Source of the DNA: a filamentous cyanobacterium CCP3
GTDB lineage: Bacteria; Cyanobacteriota; Cyanobacteriia; Phormidesmidales; Phormidesmidaceae
Direction: 5' to 3'
NCBI GenBank assembly: GCA_003022385.1
Contig: PYGV01000010.1
Coordinates: forward strand, 1-46,529
Length of the DNA: 46,529 nucleotides
The position numbers and the translations under genes were made by a program. The first letter of the stretch is position 1; each line of letters starts with the position of its first letter. The notes beneath the pieces are model-generated. The model saw only the letters and a program-made list of their open reading frames with translations, had not been told where the DNA came from and searched no databases. This document shows positions 33,414 through 42,714 of the stretch, piece after piece.

Positions 33414-36400
33414 ATGAGCTCTTCTCAATCGGCGACTTTAGCTATTGATCAACCCTTGACGTCGCTGGCGGCGTTGGCGGTACCCACGGCTTCCGTACCG
33501 CCAACGGCGACTCTGCAACAGGTCATTGAGCAACTGGGAGCCAATCGAATTAGCCCCCAAAGCTGCGTCTTGATCGTTGACCAAAATGCTGTGGTGGGTC
33601 TGATCACCGAGCGGGATGTCATTCGTCTACTGGCCAGCGGCACAGCTGTAGAGAGCGCCATTGCCAGCTACGTCAACAATGACCTGACCGTTCTCTCCGC
33701 TGACTCGTCTCTCACGCCTCTCGATATTCTCGATATCATGCGGCAGCGGAGAATTCACCACTTGCCGCTGTTGGATAGGGATCAGCAGCTGCAGGGGTTG
33801 ATTACAACCCACTCCCTGCAACAGGTGCTGTCCCCCCCCCATGTGCTGAAGCTACAGACGGTGCGATCGCGCATGACGCCCCACGTCGTGACCGCCCATC
33901 CCACCGATTCGGCCCTGAAGGCGGCCATGATCCTGGCCGATTATCAGGTCAGCTGTGTTGCCGTAGTCGACCCAGAAAACGCCAGCACTCTGGTGGGGCT
34001 GGTGCTGCGGCAGGATCTGCTGCGGTTTCAGGCGCGGCAGCAGAACCTGGCGGAGCTATCGGTACAAACGGTCATGGGAGAGGCCCAGTTTTGTTTAAAG
34101 CCCGACGATTCCCTGTGGCTGGCCTATCAAGCCATGGGACAACGCCATCTGCCCTGTCTGCCGGTGGTCACCCCCCAAAACCAGCCCCTGGGAATCATCA
34201 CCCAGTCCGATTTACTCTACAGTCTTGACCTGAGAGGGTCCCACGGCTCCTTTGGTCAGCTGTGGCAGTCCTTCAACTGTTCGAACCGGGAACAGGTGGA
34301 GTTGTGGAAAAACCACAGCTCAGAACTCGAGCGGCTAGTGCAGGCGCGCACCGAGCAGATGGAGTCCCAGGTTAAGTGCGATCGCCTCCTCACCTCCCTG
34401 ACCCAGCGCATCCACGAGTCCCTCGATACCCAGGAGATTCTGGCCACCACGGTCTCAGAAGTTGGGCAGCTGCTGCAGGCCGATCGCACCATGATTTACC
34501 GTTTTGACACCCCAGCCCGAGGCACCGTTGTCGTTGAGGCCGTGGTTTCCCCCTGGGACTCGCTACTGGGGCAGGTGATTGAAGACAGCTGCTTTGCCAC
34601 CCACTGGGCCGATGCCTTTCGATTTGGTCGCATTCAGGCGGTGGAAGATATTCATCGCGCCGGCTTAGCCCCTTGCCACATCGAGCTGCTGGCCGGACTA
34701 CAGATTCAGGCCAATTTGGTCATTCCCATCGTCTATGACCATAAGCTCTGGGGGCTGCTGGTGGTCAACCAGTGTTGCGCCCCCCGTCGCTGGCACGACT
34801 GGGAAATCCGCCTGGTGGAACAGTTAGCCCGTTCGGTGGCAATCGGGCTGCGACAGTCTGAACTGTACCAGAAACTCCAGGATGATCTGGCCCTCAAGCA
34901 GCAGTACGAACAACACCTGCAGCGGCTCAACGACGAGCTGGAGCAAAAGGTTGACGCTCGTACCGCCTCCTGGCGGCGGGCCACCGAACGACTACAGGAA
35001 GAAGTCGATCACCGCCGTCAGGCTGAGCATGCTCTGGAAATCACCAACCAGCAGCTTCAGGCCGTCCTGGATGCGGTGCCCGCCATGGTCTCCTGGGTGG
35101 ACCGCAGCGGCTGCTACCTGGGCTGCAACCACCGCCTGGCCAACACGGTAAACCTGGCCCCCGCCGACTTTGCGGGTAAGCCCATCGGTTTTTTGGGCCA
35201 GGCCTCGCCCTTTGGCAACTTTGTGACCCAATTTCTGGCCAGCGATGTCGAAACCACCAGCCAACAACTGGTGATGCCCCTCAACCAAACCATCAGCCAT
35301 GTGCTGGTGGTGGGCCAAAAATACGACCAGGGGGAAGCCGCCGTGTTTGTCGGGCTAGACATCAGCGATCTGGAGCAGACCAAAACGGCGCTGCAGCAGA
35401 GCGAAACCAAATTTCGCAACCTGGTCGAACACACCAACGACTGGGTGTGGGAAGTCGATCCACAGTTTCGCTTTACCTACGTCAACCCCAGAGCCGTTGA
35501 AATCCTCGGCTACACCACCGAGACGATTCTGGACTACCAGTTCACCGACTTTATGCCCGCCGACGAAGCCGTGAGATTCAATACCGTGCTGAGCCACCTG
35601 ATCCAGAGCCGCCAGCCCTTCACTCAGGTAGAAGCCACCTGCCTGAATCACGCAGGCCAACCCGTCACGCTGGAAATCAGCGGTTCCCCCAACCTTAGCC
35701 CCGAGGGAGACTTCCAGGGATACCGCGGCATCACCCGCGACATCACCGAGCGCAAACAGGTCGAAGTTGACATCCGCAAGGCCCTGACCCGCGAGAAGGA
35801 GCTCAACGACCTCAAAACCCGATTTATCTCGATGGCCTCCCACGAGTTTCGCACCCCCCTGACCACCATTTTGGCCTCTGCCGAAACCCTGGAGCGCTAC
35901 CGCCATAAGTTCTCCCCTGAAAAGCAGGAGGTGGTCCTGCGGCGCATTCAAGACGCCGTACACCACGTCATTGGCCTACTCAATGACGTACTGACCGTGG
36001 GAAAAGCAGAGGCTGGCAAGCTGATCTGCACTCCGACTCCTTTAGATCTACGGCAATTCTGCCAGGATTTAATTGAAGAACTGGAGTTTGCCCAGTCAGA
36101 CCTCACTCAGGCGATTCAGCTGACGTTTACGGGCGAAACATCCCAGGTGCTAGCCGATGGCAAACTGTTGCGACACATCTTAATTAACCTGCTGTCAAAT
36201 GCCTTGAAATATTCCCCTGACCGCACCCCGGTCGAGCTGATCGTGACCTGCACTCCGTCGCTCACCAGGTTTCAAGTCAAAGATCGGGGCATTGGCATTC
36301 CCTCTGAAGACCAGCCCAAGCTTTTTGAGAGCTTTCACCGAGCGGCCAACGTCGGCAATATCTCTGGCACCGGCCTCGGCCTGGTGATTGCCAAACGGGC

Positions 36401-36503
36401 CGCCGAAGCCCACCAAGGCTCTATTGCTTGCCAAAGCGCCCTGGGCGAAGGCACCACGTTTACCGTTGAACTCTCTCTCAAATGTACGGAGGATCTATCA
36501 TGA
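33414..36503 (+). CDS. CBS-cyanobacteriochrome-PAS sensor histidine kinase
   Basis: 1029 residues, soluble. Four CBS repeats in two pairs (about 15-140 and 150-270) could bind adenine nucleotides. A coiled linker leads to a GAF domain (about 325-480) with two cysteine motifs of bilin photoreceptors: Asp-Ser-Cys-Phe (391-394) matching the DXCF motif, and Cys421-His422 in APCHIELLAGLQIQANLVIP matching the canonical chromophore Cys-His. Their 28-residue spacing equals that of TePixJ. So it is a probable DXCF cyanobacteriochrome, expected to sense blue against green or teal light. A long coiled coil, two PAS domains (about 540-655, 660-780), HisKA with His810 (SMASHEFRTP) and a complete ATPase follow. 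One deviation: the usual His in 'AHQC' is Asn (VVNQCC). The 3' end overlaps the next gene by four bases. A nine-C run lies at 33832-33840. Confidence 0.9.
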   Translation: MSSSQSATLAIDQPLTSLAALAVPTASVPPTATLQQVIEQLGANRISPQSCVLIVDQNAVVGLITERDVIRLLASGTAVESAIASYVNNDLTVLSADSSLTPLDILDIMRQRRIHHLPLLDRDQQLQGLITTHSLQQVLSPPHVLKLQTVRSRMTPHVVTAHPTDSALKAAMILADYQVSCVAVVDPENASTLVGLVLRQDLLRFQARQQNLAELSVQTVMGEAQFCLKPDDSLWLAYQAMGQRHLPCLPVVTPQNQPLGIITQSDLLYSLDLRGSHGSFGQLWQSFNCSNREQVELWKNHSSELERLVQARTEQMESQVKCDRLLTSLTQRIHESLDTQEILATTVSEVGQLLQADRTMIYRFDTPARGTVVVEAVVSPWDSLLGQVIEDSCFATHWADAFRFGRIQAVEDIHRAGLAPCHIELLAGLQIQANLVIPIVYDHKLWGLLVVNQCCAPRRWHDWEIRLVEQLARSVAIGLRQSELYQKLQDDLALKQQYEQHLQRLNDELEQKVDARTASWRRATERLQEEVDHRRQAEHALEITNQQLQAVLDAVPAMVSWVDRSGCYLGCNHRLANTVNLAPADFAGKPIGFLGQASPFGNFVTQFLASDVETTSQQLVMPLNQTISHVLVVGQKYDQGEAAVFVGLDISDLEQTKTALQQSETKFRNLVEHTNDWVWEVDPQFRFTYVNPRAVEILGYTTETILDYQFTDFMPADEAVRFNTVLSHLIQSRQPFTQVEATCLNHAGQPVTLEISGSPNLSPEGDFQGYRGITRDITERKQVEVDIRKALTREKELNDLKTRFISMASHEFRTPLTTILASAETLERYRHKFSPEKQEVVLRRIQDAVHHVIGLLNDVLTVGKAEAGKLICTPTPLDLRQFCQDLIEELEFAQSDLTQAIQLTFTGETSQVLADGKLLRHILINLLSNALKYSPDRTPVELIVTCTPSLTRFQVKDRGIGIPSEDQPKLFESFHRAANVGNISGTGLGLVIAKRAAEAHQGSIACQSALGEGTTFTVELSLKCTEDLS

Positions 36504-37585
36504 CCAAAATTTTAGTCATTGAAGACGAAGCGGGGGTCCGCGATAGCTTAGTGGATATCCTCAACGCCGAAGACTTTATCGTCGATAGCGCCGTCAACGG
36601 CGAACAGGGACTAGCGCAAATCCGTGATTTGCATCCCGACCTGGTGATTTGCGACATCATGATGCCGGTGCTAGATGGCTATGGCGTGCTCAAGCAGGTC
36701 CGCCAAGATCCTGACTTAGCTACCCTACCCTTTGTCTTTTTGACGGCCAAAGCCGATCGCATTGACTTTCGCGAGGGTATGGATCTTGGGGCCGACGACT
36801 ATCTCACCAAACCCTTTACCCACGACGACCTGCTGCGCATGATCCACACCCGCTTGGAGGCCCAAGAGGCGGTGGAGCAAAAAACTAAGCAACAGCTCAG
36901 TACCCTCAGGAATAGCATCAGCACCGCCCTACCCCGAGAGCTAGGGGCTCCGTTGCGGGAAGTGCTGAAGCTAGCCACTACTCTGATTGATGAGGCTGAA
37001 ACCCTGGATCCCGAAGAGGTCGTCACCTTAGCTAAGGCCATCCACCGCAATGCCCAACGCACTGCTCGCCTCACCCAAAACATGATGCTGTTTGCCAAGC
37101 TAGAGCGGCTTAGTCCCGAGCAAATCTCCGCTGAAGCCCTCCAGCGCCAGCACACCAACCGCGCCGACAAGGTCATTACCGAGATGGCCCATGCCATAGC
37201 CGCCGACTATCTGCGCGAGGACGACCTGGGGATCTCCCTAGAGCCCCTGGATGTCCCCATGTCCGAGGCACAGCTGCGCAAGGTCTGCGAAGAGCTGCTC
37301 GACAACGCGTTTAAGTTTTCTGCCGTGGGTACCCCGATCCAGATATTTGGATCTCACGGCGACGGGAAGGTCACCTTCTATGTAATCGACTACGGCCAGG
37401 GCATGACCTCTGATCAGATTGCCCACGTAGGGGCTTACCTCCAGTTTGAAACCGACTCAGAAGCCACCGGCACTGGTCTGGGTCTCACCATAGCCAAACG
37501 CCTGGTCGAGCTGCACCGAGGGGATGTGCTAATTGAGAGCATTCCTGGGCAGCAGACCATTGTGCGAGTGGCATTGCCAGCCTAG
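36500..37585 (+). CDS. Receiver domain fused to a histidine-less kinase-like ATPase
   Basis: 361 residues from ATG 36500, whose ATGA overlaps the TGA of the kinase gene; GGAGG lies upstream inside that gene, so translation is probably coupled. Residues 1-120 are an intact receiver (Asp52 in VICDIMMPVLDG, Lys104 in YLTKPF). A dimerisation-like helical region follows, in which the expected His-Glu-Leu-Arg-Thr-Pro reads ALPRELGAPL, with Arg146 in place of the phosphoacceptor His. The ATPase motifs are present: CEELLDNAFKFS, DYGQGM and GTGLGLTIAK. It is likely the receiver for the upstream photoreceptor kinase, with output through the ATPase domain (allosteric, or phosphorylating another protein) rather than through DNA binding. 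Confidence 0.9.
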   Translation: MTKILVIEDEAGVRDSLVDILNAEDFIVDSAVNGEQGLAQIRDLHPDLVICDIMMPVLDGYGVLKQVRQDPDLATLPFVFLTAKADRIDFREGMDLGADDYLTKPFTHDDLLRMIHTRLEAQEAVEQKTKQQLSTLRNSISTALPRELGAPLREVLKLATTLIDEAETLDPEEVVTLAKAIHRNAQRTARLTQNMMLFAKLERLSPEQISAEALQRQHTNRADKVITEMAHAIAADYLREDDLGISLEPLDVPMSEAQLRKVCEELLDNAFKFSAVGTPIQIFGSHGDGKVTFYVIDYGQGMTSDQIAHVGAYLQFETDSEATGTGLGLTIAKRLVELHRGDVLIESIPGQQTIVRVALPA

Positions 37586-37699
37586 CCCCGTGGCTAGGGT
37601 CTATCAGCTTCAGCCGATTGCATCTTTTCACCGCTGAAGCCTTTCGTCCAGTCTATTTCAACCATCAGGGCCTATTACTTATCAGGGGAGGTGCGTCTC

Positions 37700-39070
37700 A
37701 TGGGCAGCCCAACCCACCTCGTGCATCTAAAACAAAACATCGAAATTTGGAACCGCTGGCGCAATGATAACCCAACTGTAAAACCCGATTTAAGCGAAGC
37801 CTACCTCTGCGCCGCCGCCCTCAGCGCGGCCAACCTCAGCGGCGCTAATTTACACAGAGCCGACTTCTACTCTGCCGATCTGTGGGGAGCCGATCTGAGT
37901 CAGGCCAATGTGCGAGCGGCTAACCTCAGCAGCGCTAACCTAGGCAGCGCTAACCTCTCTGGGGCCAACCTCGCCGAAGCCGAGTTGCTGGGTGCCAACC
38001 TCAGTCAGGCCGATCTGAGCGGGGCCAACTTGCATCGCGCCAACCTCGGTATGACCAACTTGGGGGGAGCTAATTTGGCGGGGGCCGACCTCACCGGGGC
38101 GAACGTTAAGGGCGCTAAGCTCACCCATGCCAACCTCACCAATGTCCGCTTAACCGGGGCCAACCTGACCGGCATTATGGTGAGTGATCAAGATATTAGC
38201 GTGCTGGCTACTCTGCAGCAGGTTACCTGTGACCACGTCTATGTCCTGTCTTGCGTAGATCAGAGTGGCGGTCAGCCCGCGAATACCTACACCACCACCT
38301 TTCGCTCAGCACTGCACCAGTTTTATCAGCGCTTTGTCGAGGCGTGTGATGGGCTGGGGCAGCAGTTCTACCGGGTGAGCTGGCCCACAACGGCGATCGC
38401 CCCCAGAGGCCCCGATATCTACCTGCAATCGGTGGAGCGCCAGGCCAATGGCGATCTGCTGGTGCGGGTCGGGGTCCCCAGCCTAGGGGCCGAAGCCACC
38501 CCTGAGAAACCCAGTGTGCAGCAGCTGTTTAGCACCTTAGGCCGGGGCGACTTTTACCGTCAGCAGCTGCAACTCAAGGAAGAGCAAATGGCTACCGTGC
38601 AGCGGCAAAACGACGAGCTGCTCGAGTTGCTCAAGGCCATGACTCGGAAAAACGTTTACGTTCAATCTGTTTCTGTTTTGGAGAACAACATTATGACTGG
38701 TGTATCTAAGTACGACCTGCGGGGAGCTAATATCGGCAGCTTTGCCGACACGGTGGCAGACGGTGGTCAGCAGCAGGTGGTGCAATACAATCAATCCGAC
38801 GATGATACGGTGCTAGACCTACAGACACTCAAGGAGCTGGAAGACATCTTTCGGAAGCTGGCTGGACAAGCATCTCAAGTGCCTGCCCACCAGCGGCCCC
38901 AGGTGGTGGGTCAGGTGCTGAAGAAAAAGGCGATCGCCAATCCCGACTTCAAGCAGCGCCTCTTTCAGGCCATTGAGTCGGGCAGCGCCGAGCTGATCCG
39001 GGTCTTTACCCACAATCCCTACGTCAGCATTCCCATGGCCCTGGTCAAGGGATGGGTGACCGCTACCTAG
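37700..39070 (+). CDS. Pentapeptide-repeat protein with coiled coil and helical C-terminal domain
   Basis: 456 residues from ATG 37700, eight bases after GGGAGG; the upstream GTG at 37691 is too close to it. Residues about 30-160 contain more than 20 A(N/D)LSx-type pentapeptides (for example ANLSGANLHRADFYSADLWG), which fold as a right-handed quadrilateral beta-helix. A globular middle region (about 165-290) of unknown fold follows, then a short coiled coil (about 295-320, LQLKEEQMATVQRQNDELLE). A segment starting SKYDLRGANIGSFADTVADG is also seen in other cyanobacterial pentapeptide proteins. The C-terminal helical domain (about 370-456) is of unknown fold. Cytoplasmic, probably a scaffold; position among signalling genes suggests a part in the same pathway, but this is inference. 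Confidence 0.85.
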   Translation: MGSPTHLVHLKQNIEIWNRWRNDNPTVKPDLSEAYLCAAALSAANLSGANLHRADFYSADLWGADLSQANVRAANLSSANLGSANLSGANLAEAELLGANLSQADLSGANLHRANLGMTNLGGANLAGADLTGANVKGAKLTHANLTNVRLTGANLTGIMVSDQDISVLATLQQVTCDHVYVLSCVDQSGGQPANTYTTTFRSALHQFYQRFVEACDGLGQQFYRVSWPTTAIAPRGPDIYLQSVERQANGDLLVRVGVPSLGAEATPEKPSVQQLFSTLGRGDFYRQQLQLKEEQMATVQRQNDELLELLKAMTRKNVYVQSVSVLENNIMTGVSKYDLRGANIGSFADTVADGGQQQVVQYNQSDDDTVLDLQTLKELEDIFRKLAGQASQVPAHQRPQVVGQVLKKKAIANPDFKQRLFQAIESGSAELIRVFTHNPYVSIPMALVKGWVTAT

Positions 39071-39270
39071 GGGCTGGGGGGTCTTGTCGGAGAGGCTAAG
39101 GCTGTGGAATGACGTGTCGATTCTGTTACGCTTGCCGGGCTATTCCCGCCCGGCGGGAACCCTTAGGTTAATCGTACAATGCCTTTTATCGCCTCTCTGC
39201 TCCCCATTCCCAGCGGCGCTGGAGGGCTCGATGCTTCCTCGCTGTGCCCAACGGGAGACCCATTTCGGCT
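39071..39270. other. Gap with two overlapping, mutually exclusive hairpins
   Basis: GCCGGGC (39134-39140) can pair with GCCCGGC (39148-39154). TTCCCGCC (39143-39150) can instead pair with GGCGGGAA (39152-39159). The two structures share bases, so only one can form. There is no T run. It may be the terminator of the pentapeptide gene or a leader structure for the next kinase gene. Confidence 0.45.
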
Positions 39271-42200
39271 ATGACTGCAGATTCGCCAGACGCTTCCAAC
39301 AGTGAAGAGTTTGCCTACCAACAGCTGTTTTGGGTCTGCCCAGAGCCGATGTGGGTCTACGACCTGGAAACCCTGCAGTTTCTGGCCGTGAATGATGCGG
39401 CGGTGGAGCGCTACGGCTATTCCCGCGACCAGTTTCTGGCCATGACCATCCGAGATATTCGCCCTCCAGAGGATATACCAGCCCTGCTGGACAATATTGC
39501 TCGGGTGACGGAGGGGTTTGACTTTGCGGGGGTTTGGCAGCATCGCCTGGCCGATGGGCGAGTCATTCTGGTGAAGATTACATCCCACACCTTGGAGTTT
39601 AGAGGTCGCCCAGCGGAAGTGGTGCTGGCTCACGACGTGACCGAACAAAAGCGACTGGAGCAGACCCAAACCGAAACTGCTGCTCATTTACAACGGCTGA
39701 ACCAACAGCTACAGGAACGAGAACAGGCCTTAAATACGGCCCAGCGCATTGGCAATATGGGAAGCTGGCAGCTTCAGGTTGATAGCCAATTGCTGACTTG
39801 GTCAGAGCATATTTTCAGGATCTTTGAGATTTCCCAAGCTGAGTTTAGAGGTACCTTCGAGGCGTTTTTGGAGTTCATTCATCCAGAAGATCGCGTGGAC
39901 TTTTTGAAGGAGCAGGAGGCCGCTCTGGCGGGAGAACGCCCCCTGGATGTTCAGCATCGGATTATCTGTCTCAATGGGCTAGTGAAGACGGTTCATGAGC
40001 GGGCGGAATTGTTGCAGTCACCGCAGGGGCTTCTGCTATCGGGAACCGTTCAAGATGTAACCCGTTGGGTTGAAACCGAGGCCCAGTCTCGAAAAAACGA
40101 GGCCCTGCTCAAAATTGCCGGTCAGGTGGCGCATTTTGGCGGCTGGTCTGTCGACCTCAGCACCGGCGAGGCGGAATGGTCTGAAGAGGTCTGCGCCATC
40201 CATGAAGTCGCCACCGAGGGCACCAGAACAGTGTCGGTGGAAGACGGCATTAATTTCTATGCCCCCGAATATCGCGATCGCATTCGCACCGTGTTTACCA
40301 CCTGTGTCCAATCGGGCATTCCCTTTGACGAAGAACTACAAATTATTACCGCTAAGGGCAACCGAGTTTGGGTACGGGCGGTGGGCGAAGCGGTCCGTAA
40401 CTCAGTCGGCGAGATTGTTCGCATCCAGGGGGCGTTTCAGAATATTGACGCGCAAAAGCAGGTCGAGCAGGCGCTGGTGTTGAGCCAGCGGCGCTTTCAG
40501 CAGCTGGCCGACGCCCTACCCCAGATGGTTTTTACTGCCGAACCCGACGGTACCGTTGACTACGCCAACCAGACCTACTACCGCTATCGAGGCATCGCCG
40601 CTACCGCCATTGACCTGCGCGCCGGAGACTGGATTCATGGTCTGCATCCCGACGATGTAGACCTCTGCCTGCAAAAAGCCCGAGAGGCCGTCATGGCGGA
40701 CACCGCCTTTCAGCTAGAGTATCGGATTCGACGCAGCGACGGTGACTATCGCTGGCATCTGGTTACAGCCCAGCCCATCCACGACGACGCTGGCAACCGG
40801 ATCAAGTGGTATGGGTCAGCCCTAGATATCCACGATCGCAGGCTGGCCGAAGCGGCGGCTCAATCCCTGGCCGATCGCCTCAACCTGACGCTGGAGAGCA
40901 TCAGCGACGGCTTTTTTATTCTCAATCGCAATTGGCACTTTACCTTTCTCAACCGAGAGGCCGAGCAGCTGCTGCAGCGATCGCGCACCGAGCTACTGGG
41001 GCGAGAGGTCTGGCAGGAGTTTCCAGAGGCCGTCGACAGCGAGATTTATCATGCCTACCACCAGGCCATGGCAACGGGGCTATCGACCAGCCTCAAGTTC
41101 TTCTATCCGCCCCTCGACACCTGGTTTGACGTCAGCGCCTATCCCTCTGCGGAGGGGTTGGCCGTTTATTTTCGCAATATCACCGAGCAAAAAGCAATCC
41201 AGGAACAGCTGGCCCGGCAGGCCGCCCTGCTGAATGAAACCCAGGACGCCATCATCGTCAGCGATATGCAGCTTGACATTCAGTTTTGGAACCGCAGCGC
41301 CGAGCGGCTCTACGGCTGGACCGCCGCAGAAGCGATCGGCCAATCGGTCGAGACCCTGATTGACGAAGACCGAGAAACCTTTGCCCAGGCCACCGCCGCC
41401 GTCCGGCAGCAGGGGGTCTGGAGCGGCGTCATGAAGCAGCATCGCAAAGACGGTTCTCCCCTGACCACCGAGTGCAACTGGACCCTGGTGCGAGACGAGA
41501 CCGGGCAGCCGCGAGCCATGATGGCCGTCAATACCGACATTACCCAGCGGCTGAAGCTAGAGCAGCAGCTGCACCAGTCGCAGCGCCTAGAAGCCCTGGG
41601 CCAGCTGACCGGCGGCATCGCCCACGACTTTAACAACCTGCTGACCGTGATTTTGGGCAGCGCGGAGCTGCTGACCGATCAACTGAAACCGTATCCCAAT
41701 TTGGTGGCGCTGGCCGATCTCACCATTGACGCCGCCCAGCGGGGGGCCGACCTGACCCATCGCCTGCTCGCCTTTGCCCGTCGGCAGACCCTCGACCCCA
41801 AAGTGGTGCAGGTCAATGCCCTACTGACCGAAATAGAGCCGCTGCTGCAACGCACCCTGACCGCCAATATCGCTCTCGACCTGATTCAGACTGAGGCCGT
41901 TTGGCCCTGCCTGGTTGACGCAACTCAGCTGGAATCGGCCATTGTGAATTTGTGCCTGAACGCCCGTGATGCCATGCCGGACGGAGGAAAGCTCACCATA
42001 GAGACGACCAACGCCTACCTTGACGCGCACTACGCCGACCAGCACGCCGAGGTGACGGCGGGAGAATATGTCAGAATTATCGTTAGTGATTCAGGCCAGG
42101 GCATTCACCCTGACCACCTGAGCCAGGTGTTTGAGCCTTTTTTTACCACTAAAGCGTTGGGTCGGGGCACTGGCCTGGGGTTAAGTATGGTGTATGGTTT

Positions 42201-42714
42201 TGTCAAGCAGTCGGGCGGCCATGTGGCGATCTATTCAGAATTAGGCCAGGGGACCACCGTCAACCTCTACCTGCCCCGCACCCGGCAGGATCAAGCCCCT
42301 GACTTGGCCCAGGAGGAAGCCGCTGCGATCGTCGGCGGAACTGAAACCATTCTGGTAGTGGAGGACAATGATCTGCTGCGAACCCACGTCGAGCGCCAGC
42401 TCACCTCCCTAGGCTATCGGGTGCTGACGGCCAATGCCGGGGGCCATGCCCTGCAAACCCTGTATCGAGAGCCCGACATCGATCTCCTCTTCACCGACGT
42501 GATGATGCCGGGCGGCATGAACGGGCCGCAGCTGGTCGAGGCCGCCCGGGCGCTGCGCCCTCGCCTGAACGTGCTGTACACCTCTGGCTACACTGAAAAT
42601 GCGATCGTGCAGCAGGGCCAGATTGGCCCTGGGGTCGCTGTGCTGCAAAAACCCTATCGACTGCAAGACCTGGCCCGGATGGTTAGACAGGTTCTGTTGG
42701 AGCCAGCGCCATGA
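39271..42714 (+). CDS. Six-PAS hybrid histidine kinase with C-terminal receiver
   Basis: 1147 residues from ATG 39271 (MTADSPDASNSEEFAYQQLF); a GTG at 39244 is an alternative. No membrane segment. Six PAS-type units lie at about 15-125, 155-265, 283-393, 405-520, 535-640 and 650-760. The kinase core is of the GGIAHDFNNLL type with phosphoacceptor His785, N box LCLNARDAMPDGG (about 894-906), DSGQGI and GRGTGLGLSMVYGFVKQSGG. The receiver (about 1024-1145) has Asp1076 (LLFTDVMMPGGMNG) and Lys1127. This core is typical of kinases that relay to a separate regulator. The stop overlaps the ATG of the receiver-EAL gene, making that protein the likely partner. Ligands of the PAS domains cannot be told from sequence. 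Confidence 0.92.
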   Translation: MTADSPDASNSEEFAYQQLFWVCPEPMWVYDLETLQFLAVNDAAVERYGYSRDQFLAMTIRDIRPPEDIPALLDNIARVTEGFDFAGVWQHRLADGRVILVKITSHTLEFRGRPAEVVLAHDVTEQKRLEQTQTETAAHLQRLNQQLQEREQALNTAQRIGNMGSWQLQVDSQLLTWSEHIFRIFEISQAEFRGTFEAFLEFIHPEDRVDFLKEQEAALAGERPLDVQHRIICLNGLVKTVHERAELLQSPQGLLLSGTVQDVTRWVETEAQSRKNEALLKIAGQVAHFGGWSVDLSTGEAEWSEEVCAIHEVATEGTRTVSVEDGINFYAPEYRDRIRTVFTTCVQSGIPFDEELQIITAKGNRVWVRAVGEAVRNSVGEIVRIQGAFQNIDAQKQVEQALVLSQRRFQQLADALPQMVFTAEPDGTVDYANQTYYRYRGIAATAIDLRAGDWIHGLHPDDVDLCLQKAREAVMADTAFQLEYRIRRSDGDYRWHLVTAQPIHDDAGNRIKWYGSALDIHDRRLAEAAAQSLADRLNLTLESISDGFFILNRNWHFTFLNREAEQLLQRSRTELLGREVWQEFPEAVDSEIYHAYHQAMATGLSTSLKFFYPPLDTWFDVSAYPSAEGLAVYFRNITEQKAIQEQLARQAALLNETQDAIIVSDMQLDIQFWNRSAERLYGWTAAEAIGQSVETLIDEDRETFAQATAAVRQQGVWSGVMKQHRKDGSPLTTECNWTLVRDETGQPRAMMAVNTDITQRLKLEQQLHQSQRLEALGQLTGGIAHDFNNLLTVILGSAELLTDQLKPYPNLVALADLTIDAAQRGADLTHRLLAFARRQTLDPKVVQVNALLTEIEPLLQRTLTANIALDLIQTEAVWPCLVDATQLESAIVNLCLNARDAMPDGGKLTIETTNAYLDAHYADQHAEVTAGEYVRIIVSDSGQGIHPDHLSQVFEPFFTTKALGRGTGLGLSMVYGFVKQSGGHVAIYSELGQGTTVNLYLPRTRQDQAPDLAQEEAAAIVGGTETILVVEDNDLLRTHVERQLTSLGYRVLTANAGGHALQTLYREPDIDLLFTDVMMPGGMNGPQLVEAARALRPRLNVLYTSGYTENAIVQQGQIGPGVAVLQKPYRLQDLARMVRQVLLEPAP

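Noticed and set aside
35355-35966. 203-codon open frame on the minus strand
   Set aside because: Antisense to the PAS and HisKA part of the photoreceptor kinase; no start signal or motif.
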